Assembly (NCBI RefSeq): GCF_025356155.1
Contig: NZ_JANXUQ010000119.1
Coordinates: 1 to 63,970 of the forward strand
DNA from: Rhodoferax sp.
Lineage (GTDB): Bacteria > Pseudomonadota > Gammaproteobacteria > Burkholderiales > Burkholderiaceae_C
Length of the DNA stretch: 63,970 bases
Direction: 5' to 3'
Shown here: positions 36,123-44,449 of the stretch, one piece after another
How the letters are laid out: each line of letters starts with the position of its first letter
How positions within the stretch are numbered: position 1 is the first letter of the stretch
Notes under the pieces: generated by a model
Told to the model about the DNA's origin: nothing
Databases searched by the model: none
What the model saw: the letters and a program-made list of their open reading frames with translations, nothing else
Position numbers and translations under genes: made by a program

Positions 36123-37067
36123 TCAAATTGATTCGTTTGTTTTTGTCGGCACGGAAAGCCTCCTACCAAGCCCCCAAATACTGAACAACAGCAGTGCTCC
36201 ACCGAACCACTGCCAAGCGCCTAGTCGCTCGCCTAAAAAGAGCGCGGCCAACACCACCGCGGTGAGTGGCTCAATGAGGGTGGCAACGGTCAACGCTGTC
36301 GGTGTTAGTCTTGCTGCACCCCAACTAAACACAAGTAGCGCGAGTGCGGCAGTCACAACGCCTAGGTAGAGGAACCAGGCTTGCGGCGGAATGCCTGTTG
36401 GCCAATAAAGTGGGCGGTACAGTGTAGATAAGCCCATGACAAATGCTGCGACAACCGTCAAGCAAGTTGCAGCTTGCCCAGCTCCGAGTTCTGAAGAAAG
36501 GCGTCCGCTGATGAGCGTGAACCCGGCATAGAGGAGTGCAGATCCAATTGCGTATGAAATGCCGATGATCAAATCGCTCTGATCCGCATCGCTAGATCCA
36601 GTGTCATGTCGAGAAACTATCAAAATAGTTCCAATCAAGGCCGCTGCCAGAACAGCGAAGAGTGGAGCATCAAGCTTCTCCTGTCCGCGAACGAGCGCGA
36701 CGACAGTGACAAGAACTGGCGGCAGGCACAAGGCGATCAATGTTGGAATCGCAGCACCGATCCGCTCGATCCCAAGAAACCAGCACAACACGTAGCCAGC
36801 CATTGCTGTTCCTGCGGCGAGTACTGTCATCATAAGCGGCCGAAGTTTTAACCAGTTTATTCGCGCACCGAAGACTGCGAGTAGCAATGCTGCACCTACG
36901 GCAAAACGCCAGAACGAGATGTTCTCTGGCGTAAAACCGTACTTACTGATCAGCACATTTACTACCAGAGCTCCCGTTCCCCACAAGAAACCGGCGGAGC
37001 ACGCAGCCGTGAGCGCAAGCCCTGAGTGGGAGGGCGATCGAAGCGATTGGATAGTGGAGTTAAGCAC
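36123..37067 (-). CDS. EamA-family (DMT) transporter
   Basis: The 314-residue protein has ten hydrophobic helices in two EamA repeats, with GFLWGTGALVVNVLIS at the N-terminus and AARLTPTALTVATLIEPLTAVVLAALFLGE in outline near the C-terminus. DMT transporters of this type export amino acids and metabolites. Next to LysR and the biosynthetic operon it is a likely exporter of the product or of excess precursor. Confidence 0.9.
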   Translation of the reverse strand: MLNSTIQSLRSPSHSGLALTAACSAGFLWGTGALVVNVLISKYGFTPENISFWRFAVGAALLLAVFGARINWLKLRPLMMTVLAAGTAMAGYVLCWFLGIERIGAAIPTLIALCLPPVLVTVVALVRGQEKLDAPLFAVLAAALIGTILIVSRHDTGSSDADQSDLIIGISYAIGSALLYAGFTLISGRLSSELGAGQAATCLTVVAAFVMGLSTLYRPLYWPTGIPPQAWFLYLGVVTAALALLVFSWGAARLTPTALTVATLIEPLTAVVLAALFLGERLGAWQWFGGALLLFSIWGLGRRLSVPTKTNESI

Positions 37068-37494
37068 GATTTTTAGATTGGTAAATTCGACCCGAGTTCA
37101 CGGATTATTTTCCGAGGAGCATAAACGACAATCTCAGCCTTGCTTCATTTCTGCATTGGTTTGATGAGCAGCGCCCGGACTCTTCACTCAGGCAACTGAG
37201 CATCTCTCTAGAGGAATCTTGTTGTTGTCTCCGTTCAATCAAGCGGTCAGTCTTCTTGTTTGAAGTGCTTGATTCGCGATAGTTTAAAGAGGAACTGGGG
37301 CGAAGATTTGCTTGTAGCGCAATGAGTTATTTTCTGCAGCCTAAGCGAGTTCGAGAGTACCGCATATGGATGTGCCTATGTTGTTGCCTGCCGAAAACTG
37401 ACCATCGGGCCAGTATTCAATTGGCGCCGACACACTGCGGGGCCGATAGTCCCTTCTACGAAACCCTCAGCCTGTACAGCTGCCAATTGAGGCG
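37068..37494. other. 427-bp intergenic region with IS21-like terminal motif
   Basis: No gene is supported. 37388-37432 contains CCGAAAACTGACC followed by a 21-bp stretch (37408-37428) also found at 26158-26178. The motif then reads GACACA, so on the minus strand it begins TGT, as IS ends often do. Together with 26.1 kb it brackets the biosynthetic region. Confidence 0.45.
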
Positions 37495-38418
37495 CTATAC
37501 GTCTTTGCCTTTCACATGTTCCGGATCCCTTTCAAAGTCCAAAATTGTGGACTGCCAGAGCCCAACTTCAGTGCCGTGCTTCAACCTGCGAAGAAATGTT
37601 GTCCGCGCGCCAGGTGCCAATGTGGCGGCATACTTCTCGCATCTTTTTGACCAATTCAATATCCATTGCATGCAGGTTGAGCGCGTTTCTTCCTGCGCCT
37701 CGCCCCTCCACTGAGGTCTCACGATGTTGAGAAGAAGTGCGTCAAAACAGACTGCCTCCATGGTGAGCAACACACCCTGGGGGCGTTTCGCTTCAAATTG
37801 CGGAAGGAGTTGCAGTCTTGCAATGGTTTGGCAGGCGAGCAGCTGACTATCTGCAAACGCACCGTAGAGCTGGGCGGCGTAGCCCATTCGGGCCTCTAGC
37901 AGGCTGACCACCAAGGTCTCCCACGGGCCAACGGATTTCAACACCCTGCGTCGCTCTTCGTTCGTCTTTCGGAGATGCCAAAACTTAGTGGGCTCCCGAT
38001 CCGTCATGCGCTCACCGGGTGAAACGGGTGCAACGAAATGAACGTGGATCTGCGAATCGAGGCCGAGGTATATCGCTCTTAAGCGCTCCGGGTCAAACGT
38101 CGGCTCCCACGGCAAAAGGGCCCAAACCGGGGTGTGGAAGACATTCTCGGTCTGAGGGAAAACCCCCGCTACCCTAGTAATGAGCGAATTCGCTGTCGTC
38201 TTCAGCGACTGTTGAGGCAATACCTCCCCACGGATGTATTTGGACCAAAGACCATGGGCCACCCGCAAGTCAGGCTGCTCATCAAAGAAGCTGTCCAGCT
38301 GCTGAACCTCCCTGAAGCCGCTTGCCAACAGGACGGAATATGCCCAAAGGGACACCCTGAGACGGTCCACAAGCTCCGTTTTCGGTCTTCCAAGGCGTTT
38401 ATTTTGTAAGTCGGACAA
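37495..38418 (-). CDS. Hypothetical protein beside the Tn7-like module
   Basis: The 307-residue protein begins MSDLQNKRLGRPKTELVDRL and has WAYSVLLASGFREVQQLD and LWSKYIRGEVLPQQSL, a pattern that may bind DNA. The rest is helical; no catalytic motif seen. It is divergent from tnsAB with a 359-bp gap. I do not recognise the family. It may be a transposon-encoded accessory gene. Confidence 0.65.
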   Translation of the reverse strand: MSDLQNKRLGRPKTELVDRLRVSLWAYSVLLASGFREVQQLDSFFDEQPDLRVAHGLWSKYIRGEVLPQQSLKTTANSLITRVAGVFPQTENVFHTPVWALLPWEPTFDPERLRAIYLGLDSQIHVHFVAPVSPGERMTDREPTKFWHLRKTNEERRRVLKSVGPWETLVVSLLEARMGYAAQLYGAFADSQLLACQTIARLQLLPQFEAKRPQGVLLTMEAVCFDALLLNIVRPQWRGEAQEETRSTCMQWILNWSKRCEKYAATLAPGARTTFLRRLKHGTEVGLWQSTILDFERDPEHVKGKDV

Positions 38419-38777
38419 GACAAAAAGTCAAAAAAGTCGTATTTTCGTTCCTATGGGAAACCAAACTATAGACAGCCAAAACATGCCGCGTAACTTGAAA
38501 AAGCCAACGCAATCGCTAGGCCTCCGCTATTTATTGAGCGCGGAGTTCGTTAATTCCCATATGCAGAAAGGTACACAACAGAAAGCGATGTAGAACACAA
38601 AAAAATGCACCGGTCCGCCAAGACCGGTGCACTCCCCTAAGCCGTCATAGCTTCGGTTTCCACACCAAAAAGTATATGACTTTTACCCTTGGACACAAGG
38701 GGTGGGGGGTGTTCGTCCTACAGATCTTTCCGTATGTGTGCTCCTTGTGCTGAATGGGACCCTGCAAGGAAGCAGCC
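38419..38777. other. Upstream region of tnsAB, possible transposon end
   Basis: The 359-bp A/T-rich region should hold the tnsAB promoter. I could not identify repeated TnsB-binding sites or a TGT/ACA end with confidence. A strong hairpin lies at 38606-38631. Confidence 0.4.
38598..38631 (-). terminator. Strong hairpin with minus-strand U-tract upstream of tnsAB
   Basis: A perfect 10-bp stem (38606-38615 with 38622-38631) closes a 6-nt loop, and on the minus strand it is followed by seven T. No minus-strand gene ends here, so it may terminate antisense transcription or a small RNA starting near the tnsAB promoter. Confidence 0.6.
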
Positions 38778-41519
38778 ATGCTGACAGAAGAACAAATAGT
38801 TGACCTGTGCGACAAGCACAACCTTTCCCAATTCGCCGTCGCGACCATCCGCAATGTCCGGTCTAGCGATCCGTCCCGAAACGTTCACAGCGGCACGCGC
38901 AACGTCGCCACGCACTTCGCAAGCCGCAAGATGGGCTGCGTGGTCAAGGCCGAGGCGCGTAGCACCGAGCTTTCCACCCTGTTTGCGTGGGAACATGATC
39001 CCTCCGTCCATGAGTTTTACGATCAACCGCCAACGATCAAGAAGATTCGGGTCGACGGGAAAGGCCGTGAGCGGTCCTCAATGTACACACCGGACTTCTT
39101 TGTCCTGGCCGACGACTTCATCGGATGGGTAGAGTGCAAAGAGGAGCGCTGGTTGCTCTCCCAGGCTGCAGATACCGCGCCAGACTACATTCGAGACGAG
39201 AACGGTTGCTGGCGCTGCCCGTCGGCTGAACGGTATGCCGAGACAACTGGACTCGGTTTTCGAGTCCGCTCTTCGGCAGAATCGGACCCCATCGTTACAC
39301 AAAATCTGTCCGACCTCTCGGACTACTTCCGGACCGATTGCCCCGGTGCGACGGCATCCGACCTCGAACTCGTACAGAAATTGATGGGCGAGTTTGGTTG
39401 GTGCTGGTTGCGCGACCTTCTCCAAAACAAGGAAGGACCCAAAGCTGACGCCATCTACAAAATGATTGTGGATGACCAGGTGGCCGTTGACTTAGGGGTC
39501 GTGACCATCATGAATGAGCCGCACAGGGTGCGGATTTTCCGAACCCAGGCGCTACTCCTGTCCAGCCACTTATGGCTCCCTGAGATGACCGCACCGGCAT
39601 TACCCGCGCCGGCACCCGTGGCCCGAAAGTGCGGCACGCAGTTGCTTTGGGATGGAAAGGCATACGCACTTGTCAATGTGGGCGAGACTCAGGTGTGTTT
39701 GCGCACCGCGGACGATCAGCTTGTTGAGATGGGATGCGATGCGTTTGAGCGGCTTGTCGGTTCCGGTCAGATCGTCGGAGCTGAAGGGATGGAGGATCCC
39801 CGGCACAAGGAGGCGGGGACGTTACTCCTTCAAGCGTCTGCAGAAGATGTAGTCAGTGCGATGCATCGGTACTACTGCCTGCATCCAGAACTGTGCCCAT
39901 CCGGCGAAACCCACCAAGCGACCGACCGGGCCATCCGCGCATGGAGGGCACTGGTGCGAGACAGAGGGACCGAGCTGGGCAATGAGTTCACTTGCCTACT
40001 CCCCAACATTAGAGATCGCGGCAATCGCAACGACAGATTTGGCCCGAAGGTCCGGGAATTGATGCGCATAGTCGTCGAAGAAGAAATTATGGGACCTAAG
40101 CGTGTCGGGTATTTCGTAGCGTGGAGCATATTGACAGCCAAGTGCGAGGCAGCCGGAGTCGTGACCCCGAGTCGTCGAACCTTCGGAGCAGAGGTCGCAC
40201 GATTGAAGGTACCCGTAGACCTAAAGGCCGCTCGCGAGGGCGAGAAGGCAGCCTACGGCATTGAACTGCCCTATCTGAGCCTTGATCGTGCGACACCCAA
40301 GCACGGATGCCGGCCATTTGATTTAGCCCACATTGATCACACGCTGCTAGACCTTCAATTCGTCGACGAGAACTTTGGCAGAAGCATGAAGAAGGCCTGG
40401 CTAACTGTGCTGATTGATGCCTATACGCGCGTCATCCTGGCATGGGTGGTCTTGTTTGATGAACCCAGCTACCGCTCCTGCATGCTGGTGATTCGGGATT
40501 GTGTGCAACGGCACCATCGATTTCCCCAGACCGTGGTCGCTGACCAGGGCAGTGAATTCAAGTGCAAATACTTTGAAACCCTGATCGCATACCTCGGCTC
40601 CCACAAGCGCATGCGCCCTGCAAGCAAGCCGCGCTTTGGCAGCATCATCGAGCGCTTCTTTGGGAAGAACAACACCGAGTTCGTTCACGCGCTTGCCGGG
40701 AACAACCAAGCTTTGCAGAGTCCCCGAAGCATGTCCCCCTCGCACAATCCCGTCAGCCTGTCGATTTGGAACCTGCGCGCCTTCCGAGAAGCCTTTGAAG
40801 GATTCCTCACCTCTTGTTATCACAGTGTGGAACACCCCATGCTTGGCGTCTCACCCGGGATGGCCATGGAGATCGGAATGCAGCAGTCCGGCGCGCGTAC
40901 CCATACCCTCATCCCCTACACCCGGGATTTCGTGATCGCCACGATGCCTGCAGGCAAAGACGAAACGGCGAAAATCCAGCAGAACTCGTCTTTCAAAGTT
41001 AACCGACAGGAGTACTACTCTCCGACTCTCGCCCAGCACGTGGGTAAAAAACTTGATGTCAAGTACGACCCGTTCGATATTTCTCACGCCTTCGTGCAGG
41101 CAGCTGAAGGAGGATGGATTGAAGCATTCTGCGGCTATGCGGACCAACTGAAGGGCCGGTCCGAGAAGGAAATCGCAGCAATTTCAGTCGAGGTGAGTGA
41201 GTTGTCCAGTCGAGAGGGAATTCGGGAAAAGGACAGAGCCCGCGCGCTCGGCGAGTATTTCGAGTCCATACGCAGTCGCGAGGCATCCCTCGCCTTGGAA
41301 ACCCAAGCAGCGCGGGACCGTGAGCAAAGACAGACATACGCTGAAAGCGGCCTAATGGATGCGCCAGCAGAACCATCGGTGGACACCGATGCCGCGGTCG
41401 AAGGGTCGACAAACGTGGTCCACCTGCATTCTGGTGCTGTGCAAAAGAAGTCTCTGCAGGATATGCAGCGAGCGGTGTTCGAAGCGGGTACAGATACCGA
41501 GTTTGGAGATTTCGTATGA
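38778..41519 (+). CDS. tnsAB: Fused TnsA-TnsB transposase
   Basis: The protein has 913 residues from ATG 38778 (AAGGA 8 bp upstream). The N-terminal part (about 30-200) is TnsA-like, an endonuclease fold with VHEFYDQPP (Glu), YTPDFFVL (Asp) and GWVECKEE (Lys). The central part (about 500-660) is a DDE integrase domain: DLAHIDHTLLDL (Asp), VVADQGSEFK (Asp) and FGSIIERFFGK (Glu). Both active sites appear complete. Tn7 keeps TnsA and TnsB separate; fusions are known in some Tn7-like families. TnsA cuts the 5' ends and TnsB the 3' ends and joins them, giving cut-and-paste movement. It overlaps tnsC by 4 bp. Confidence 0.9.
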   Translation: MLTEEQIVDLCDKHNLSQFAVATIRNVRSSDPSRNVHSGTRNVATHFASRKMGCVVKAEARSTELSTLFAWEHDPSVHEFYDQPPTIKKIRVDGKGRERSSMYTPDFFVLADDFIGWVECKEERWLLSQAADTAPDYIRDENGCWRCPSAERYAETTGLGFRVRSSAESDPIVTQNLSDLSDYFRTDCPGATASDLELVQKLMGEFGWCWLRDLLQNKEGPKADAIYKMIVDDQVAVDLGVVTIMNEPHRVRIFRTQALLLSSHLWLPEMTAPALPAPAPVARKCGTQLLWDGKAYALVNVGETQVCLRTADDQLVEMGCDAFERLVGSGQIVGAEGMEDPRHKEAGTLLLQASAEDVVSAMHRYYCLHPELCPSGETHQATDRAIRAWRALVRDRGTELGNEFTCLLPNIRDRGNRNDRFGPKVRELMRIVVEEEIMGPKRVGYFVAWSILTAKCEAAGVVTPSRRTFGAEVARLKVPVDLKAAREGEKAAYGIELPYLSLDRATPKHGCRPFDLAHIDHTLLDLQFVDENFGRSMKKAWLTVLIDAYTRVILAWVVLFDEPSYRSCMLVIRDCVQRHHRFPQTVVADQGSEFKCKYFETLIAYLGSHKRMRPASKPRFGSIIERFFGKNNTEFVHALAGNNQALQSPRSMSPSHNPVSLSIWNLRAFREAFEGFLTSCYHSVEHPMLGVSPGMAMEIGMQQSGARTHTLIPYTRDFVIATMPAGKDETAKIQQNSSFKVNRQEYYSPTLAQHVGKKLDVKYDPFDISHAFVQAAEGGWIEAFCGYADQLKGRSEKEIAAISVEVSELSSREGIREKDRARALGEYFESIRSREASLALETQAARDREQRQTYAESGLMDAPAEPSVDTDAAVEGSTNVVHLHSGAVQKKSLQDMQRAVFEAGTDTEFGDFV

Positions 41520-42724
41520 CTATCGAAATTCCTAAGCGCTTTGACGACTCCCTCTTGTCCGCGACGGAAGAGCAGTGCATAAGCCATATCACCAGCAAGC
41601 TCATCAAACACCCGCTTCTGGAACATGCGTTGGAACTGTCCAAGGACAACATAGAACTTGCGCCTGCGGGTGAGGTAGTTGCGATTATTGGACCGTCAGG
41701 GGTAGGCACAACGACCTTGGCAAGAGGGCTGAAGAGTCACTACATAAAAAGTAAGGAAGCCGGTGAGGCAGCGGAATCAAAGGACCTGACTCGGTGTCTT
41801 GGCATGGATGCTCCCATCTCAGCGGGTCGCATCGATAAGTCATATTGGAAGAGCCTGCTAAACGAGCTGCTGATACGGGGCGGCGACATTCTGATCGACA
41901 AGAAGGTATACGTGCCAGCCGTAGAGTTCCAGTTGTTGCATTCAGTGCCACCGGGCCAGTACAGCAATATGGGCGATCGCACCCTTGTCCAAGCCACCGT
42001 TGCCATGCTGGAGCGCCGCGCAACCCGTGTCGTACTGATCAATCAAGCCGAGCGTCTGTTTCCGGAAGGGGACAAAGCCAGTTGCAAACTCAGCCAGGAC
42101 ATGCTCAGAGATCTTGCATCGCGTACCCAGACCCGGTTTGTTCTCGTCTCGAATTACCAAATACTGAAGGCACACAGTCTCCTGGACAGCTTTCTTCAGC
42201 GAAAGCAAATCGTTCATCTGCGGCGGTATGACTGCCGCGTCCAGGAGGATCTGGAGTCCTTCACGACAACGCTTGTTCAGTTGCTTGGAAACGTCCCCGG
42301 TCCCTATGGAATTCGGAAGCTGACGGCGGATGGCGCTAAGCAGATCTATGTCAACAACGTCGGGTGCATAGGCATCCAGAAGAACATGATCTTGATGAGT
42401 GCCGGATACGCCTATCGCTCCAAATCGAAGATCACGCTGGAAATGCTTTTGACATGCGGTCAGCTTAATATTGTCGCGCAACAGCGAGCAAGGGAGGCTC
42501 TGGAAGGGGAGTTACTGCTGACCGATATCAGTCCATCCGAGGTCGAACGGCTATTGGATGGGCGGGCAGGCACGGGGGTCAGTGCAACCGGAGCTGGACG
42601 TGCAGACGAAAAGCTGCCAAAGAAAGGCGATGACAAGCCGCGCACGAATTTCCGTAAGCTTGCCATTGGGGAACGCAAGCCCACTCGCGATCCAGTCGGA
42701 GGCGTAAATGCAAAGAGAGCCTGA
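41516..42724 (+). CDS. tnsC: TnsC/TniB-like AAA protein with degenerate Walker motifs
   Basis: This 402-residue protein, by position and fold outline, is the TnsC/TniB regulator that links target selector and transposase. Walker A reads IIGPSGVGTTTLARG, with Thr65 where the essential Lys should be. Walker B reads RVVLINQAERLF, with Asn176-Gln177 in place of Asp-Glu. Sensor-1-like FVLVSNYQIL follows. Both changes are clear in the DNA. It may not hydrolyse ATP, or may bind it differently. It overlaps tnsAB by 4 bp and tniQ by 17 bp. Confidence 0.85.
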   Translation: MTIEIPKRFDDSLLSATEEQCISHITSKLIKHPLLEHALELSKDNIELAPAGEVVAIIGPSGVGTTTLARGLKSHYIKSKEAGEAAESKDLTRCLGMDAPISAGRIDKSYWKSLLNELLIRGGDILIDKKVYVPAVEFQLLHSVPPGQYSNMGDRTLVQATVAMLERRATRVVLINQAERLFPEGDKASCKLSQDMLRDLASRTQTRFVLVSNYQILKAHSLLDSFLQRKQIVHLRRYDCRVQEDLESFTTTLVQLLGNVPGPYGIRKLTADGAKQIYVNNVGCIGIQKNMILMSAGYAYRSKSKITLEMLLTCGQLNIVAQQRAREALEGELLLTDISPSEVERLLDGRAGTGVSATGAGRADEKLPKKGDDKPRTNFRKLAIGERKPTRDPVGGVNAKRA

Positions 42725-44051
42725 ACCGTTTGATGACGGCCCTGAAGACTTGTGCAAGGGACTGTTGTTCCTTGTCGAACCTGAGGGTGGTCCAGATCAA
42801 CCGGAAAGTCTGCTTTCCTGGTTCATCGGTCTAGCGCGGGCTCACAGCCTTTCCCCCCGAGTACTGATGAAGTATTTGATGGAGCAATCGGAGGCCCACA
42901 GGGATGTGTGGAATGGCACTAGCTTCTTTGAACGCGATTGCGTTACTGTGAACGGTTTCGGAAAATACGCGAGGATGGCCGTGGACCTCTTGCAGCCCTA
43001 CTCGACCGCCGCCTTGGCGCCGCTGACACTGTTGGAAATTGCCGGCTTGCTTCCACACAATGGCGAAGGCGCGCTGGCGCGCCACCCGCGGTGGTGCGCG
43101 TTTTGTCTATGCGACCAATTGAGGCTGGGTCAGCGGCCACACCTGAAATTGGCCTGGTCTTTCGAGCATTACCGCGTCTGTCAGCAGCACAGAATTCCAC
43201 TGAGCGAACGTTGTGCGGCGTGCGGCAGTTTGCAATCTCTTGTCCCAATCTACCCCAGTGTTGTTCACTGCAGCGGGTGTGGTCATCCGCTTTTGGCCGA
43301 CCTCCCCGAGGGCGAAGAGCCAGCGCCGACGGATTACACAGAATTCGAGTTTTGGTGCGCGACCACCTTGGAAGATCTGGTCAGTCGGCGATCGATGCTT
43401 GGCGCATCGGGAAACTTAGTTACCTTTCGCGTCAATATTGACGACATCGTGCGCAAGCTGTCTCCGGGAAATCGCAAGCATCTTTGCGAATCGGTTGGGT
43501 TGCAGGCATACGCGCTGAACGGGTGGCTCAATAAGGACGAGCGGCCGTCCCTCGCAGTACTGCTGAAGTTTGGCTTTGGAGTGTCCGTCAATATTGCGGA
43601 CCTATTCCTACCTGGAGCTTCCAATTTCGCGGCGAGGCCTAGTGGACTTGCTGCGGTTCAACGTGAGCGGAGCGTGCGTCCCATGCTGGGGTTTGAGCGG
43701 CGACATGAGATGGAGAAACTGCTTGCGGTGATCATCGAGGATTCGACGGACTGCAGGCCGCTGTCAAAAGTCGCGGAACGATTGGGTCTCACCCGTAGCG
43801 CACTCAAGTATTGGTTCCGGTCAGACTGCCGTGAGATTGTGATGAAGAACAGAAGGTTCGAGAGCAGAAGACTGGAAGTTCGATACCGGGCTGACCACGA
43901 CACACTGAGATCAGTTATTCAAGGACTTCGAGCGAAAGAATTGGATCCGAGCCGTAGGAGGGTTGACGCGGGACTCAGGCCTCATCGGCTCTCGCTTGCG
44001 AGGCCAGACATTTTTCAAGCATACGAGAGGCTGCGAACAGCTTTGTCGTAG
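42708..44051 (+). CDS. tniQ: TniQ/TnsD-family target selector
   Basis: The 447-residue protein has the TniQ N-terminal domain (ESLLSWFIGLARAHSLSPRVL) and a zinc-binding region, WCAFCLCDQ, YRVCQQHRIPLSERCAACG and HCSGCGHPLL. The C-terminal part has SKVAERLGLTRSALKYWFR, a TnsD-type helix-turn-helix. TnsD-like proteins recognise a specific attachment site; the short TniQ of CRISPR-guided elements lacks the long C-terminal domain. No CRISPR array or Cascade gene is present, so protein-guided targeting is expected. Confidence 0.88.
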   Translation: MQREPEPFDDGPEDLCKGLLFLVEPEGGPDQPESLLSWFIGLARAHSLSPRVLMKYLMEQSEAHRDVWNGTSFFERDCVTVNGFGKYARMAVDLLQPYSTAALAPLTLLEIAGLLPHNGEGALARHPRWCAFCLCDQLRLGQRPHLKLAWSFEHYRVCQQHRIPLSERCAACGSLQSLVPIYPSVVHCSGCGHPLLADLPEGEEPAPTDYTEFEFWCATTLEDLVSRRSMLGASGNLVTFRVNIDDIVRKLSPGNRKHLCESVGLQAYALNGWLNKDERPSLAVLLKFGFGVSVNIADLFLPGASNFAARPSGLAAVQRERSVRPMLGFERRHEMEKLLAVIIEDSTDCRPLSKVAERLGLTRSALKYWFRSDCREIVMKNRRFESRRLEVRYRADHDTLRSVIQGLRAKELDPSRRRVDAGLRPHRLSLARPDIFQAYERLRTALS

Positions 44052-44135
44052 CCGCAGATTGCGGGCAAACGACTACAGGCACAGGTGATCCGCCAGACCG
44101 CAATACGCAGCTCCCATGAAATTGCCTCTCGTACC

Positions 44136-44220
44136 CTGCATGTAAGCGGAAGCGTAGCTCAAGCGCCGCTCTCCTGAAAAGCATTTCTGGCGTGGTGTCC
44201 TTGGACCGGATTGATCTCAT
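44136..44220 (-). pseudogene. vsr: vsr 5' stub (very-short-patch repair endonuclease)
   Basis: On the minus strand the frame starts MRSIRSKDTTPEMLFRRAAL and ELRFRLH, the conserved start of Vsr nucleases. After about 27 codons the similarity stops and no PGKPDLV or HGCFWH motif follows in any frame. The rest of the gene is lost at the TniQ side. It lies divergent from the first GHKL gene, and a C5 methyltransferase is 3.7 kb away, the usual Vsr partner. Confidence 0.65.
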
Positions 44221-44449
44221 GATTTGAGTCGGTCGTTCTACGGAAACGTGATCAACTACGGTTCTTTCCTTTACCGGTGCGACTGGATACCAGTCGGTAG
44301 TATCGCCTCATGACGCGGCAGCTGATGGAGTTCACGCTCGTGCTATTCTTCACAGCTGTTTTGCTGGTCTCCGTTGTTCAGTGATAGCTTGAGTCACGAA
44401 TCAACAGATATGGCAGCCCACACTATCAAAAACAATGGGGGGAATGACA
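44221..44449 (+). promoter_or_regulatory. Upstream region of the GHKL/methyltransferase operon
   Basis: It carries a hairpin (44281-44286 with 44290-44295, loop ATA) and no gene. It separates the vsr stub from the first GHKL gene, so it should hold its promoter. Confidence 0.35.

Noticed and set aside
38778..44051. CRISPR-associated transposon
   Set aside because: No Cas gene and no repeat-spacer array could be seen in the window, and the TniQ is the long TnsD-like form.
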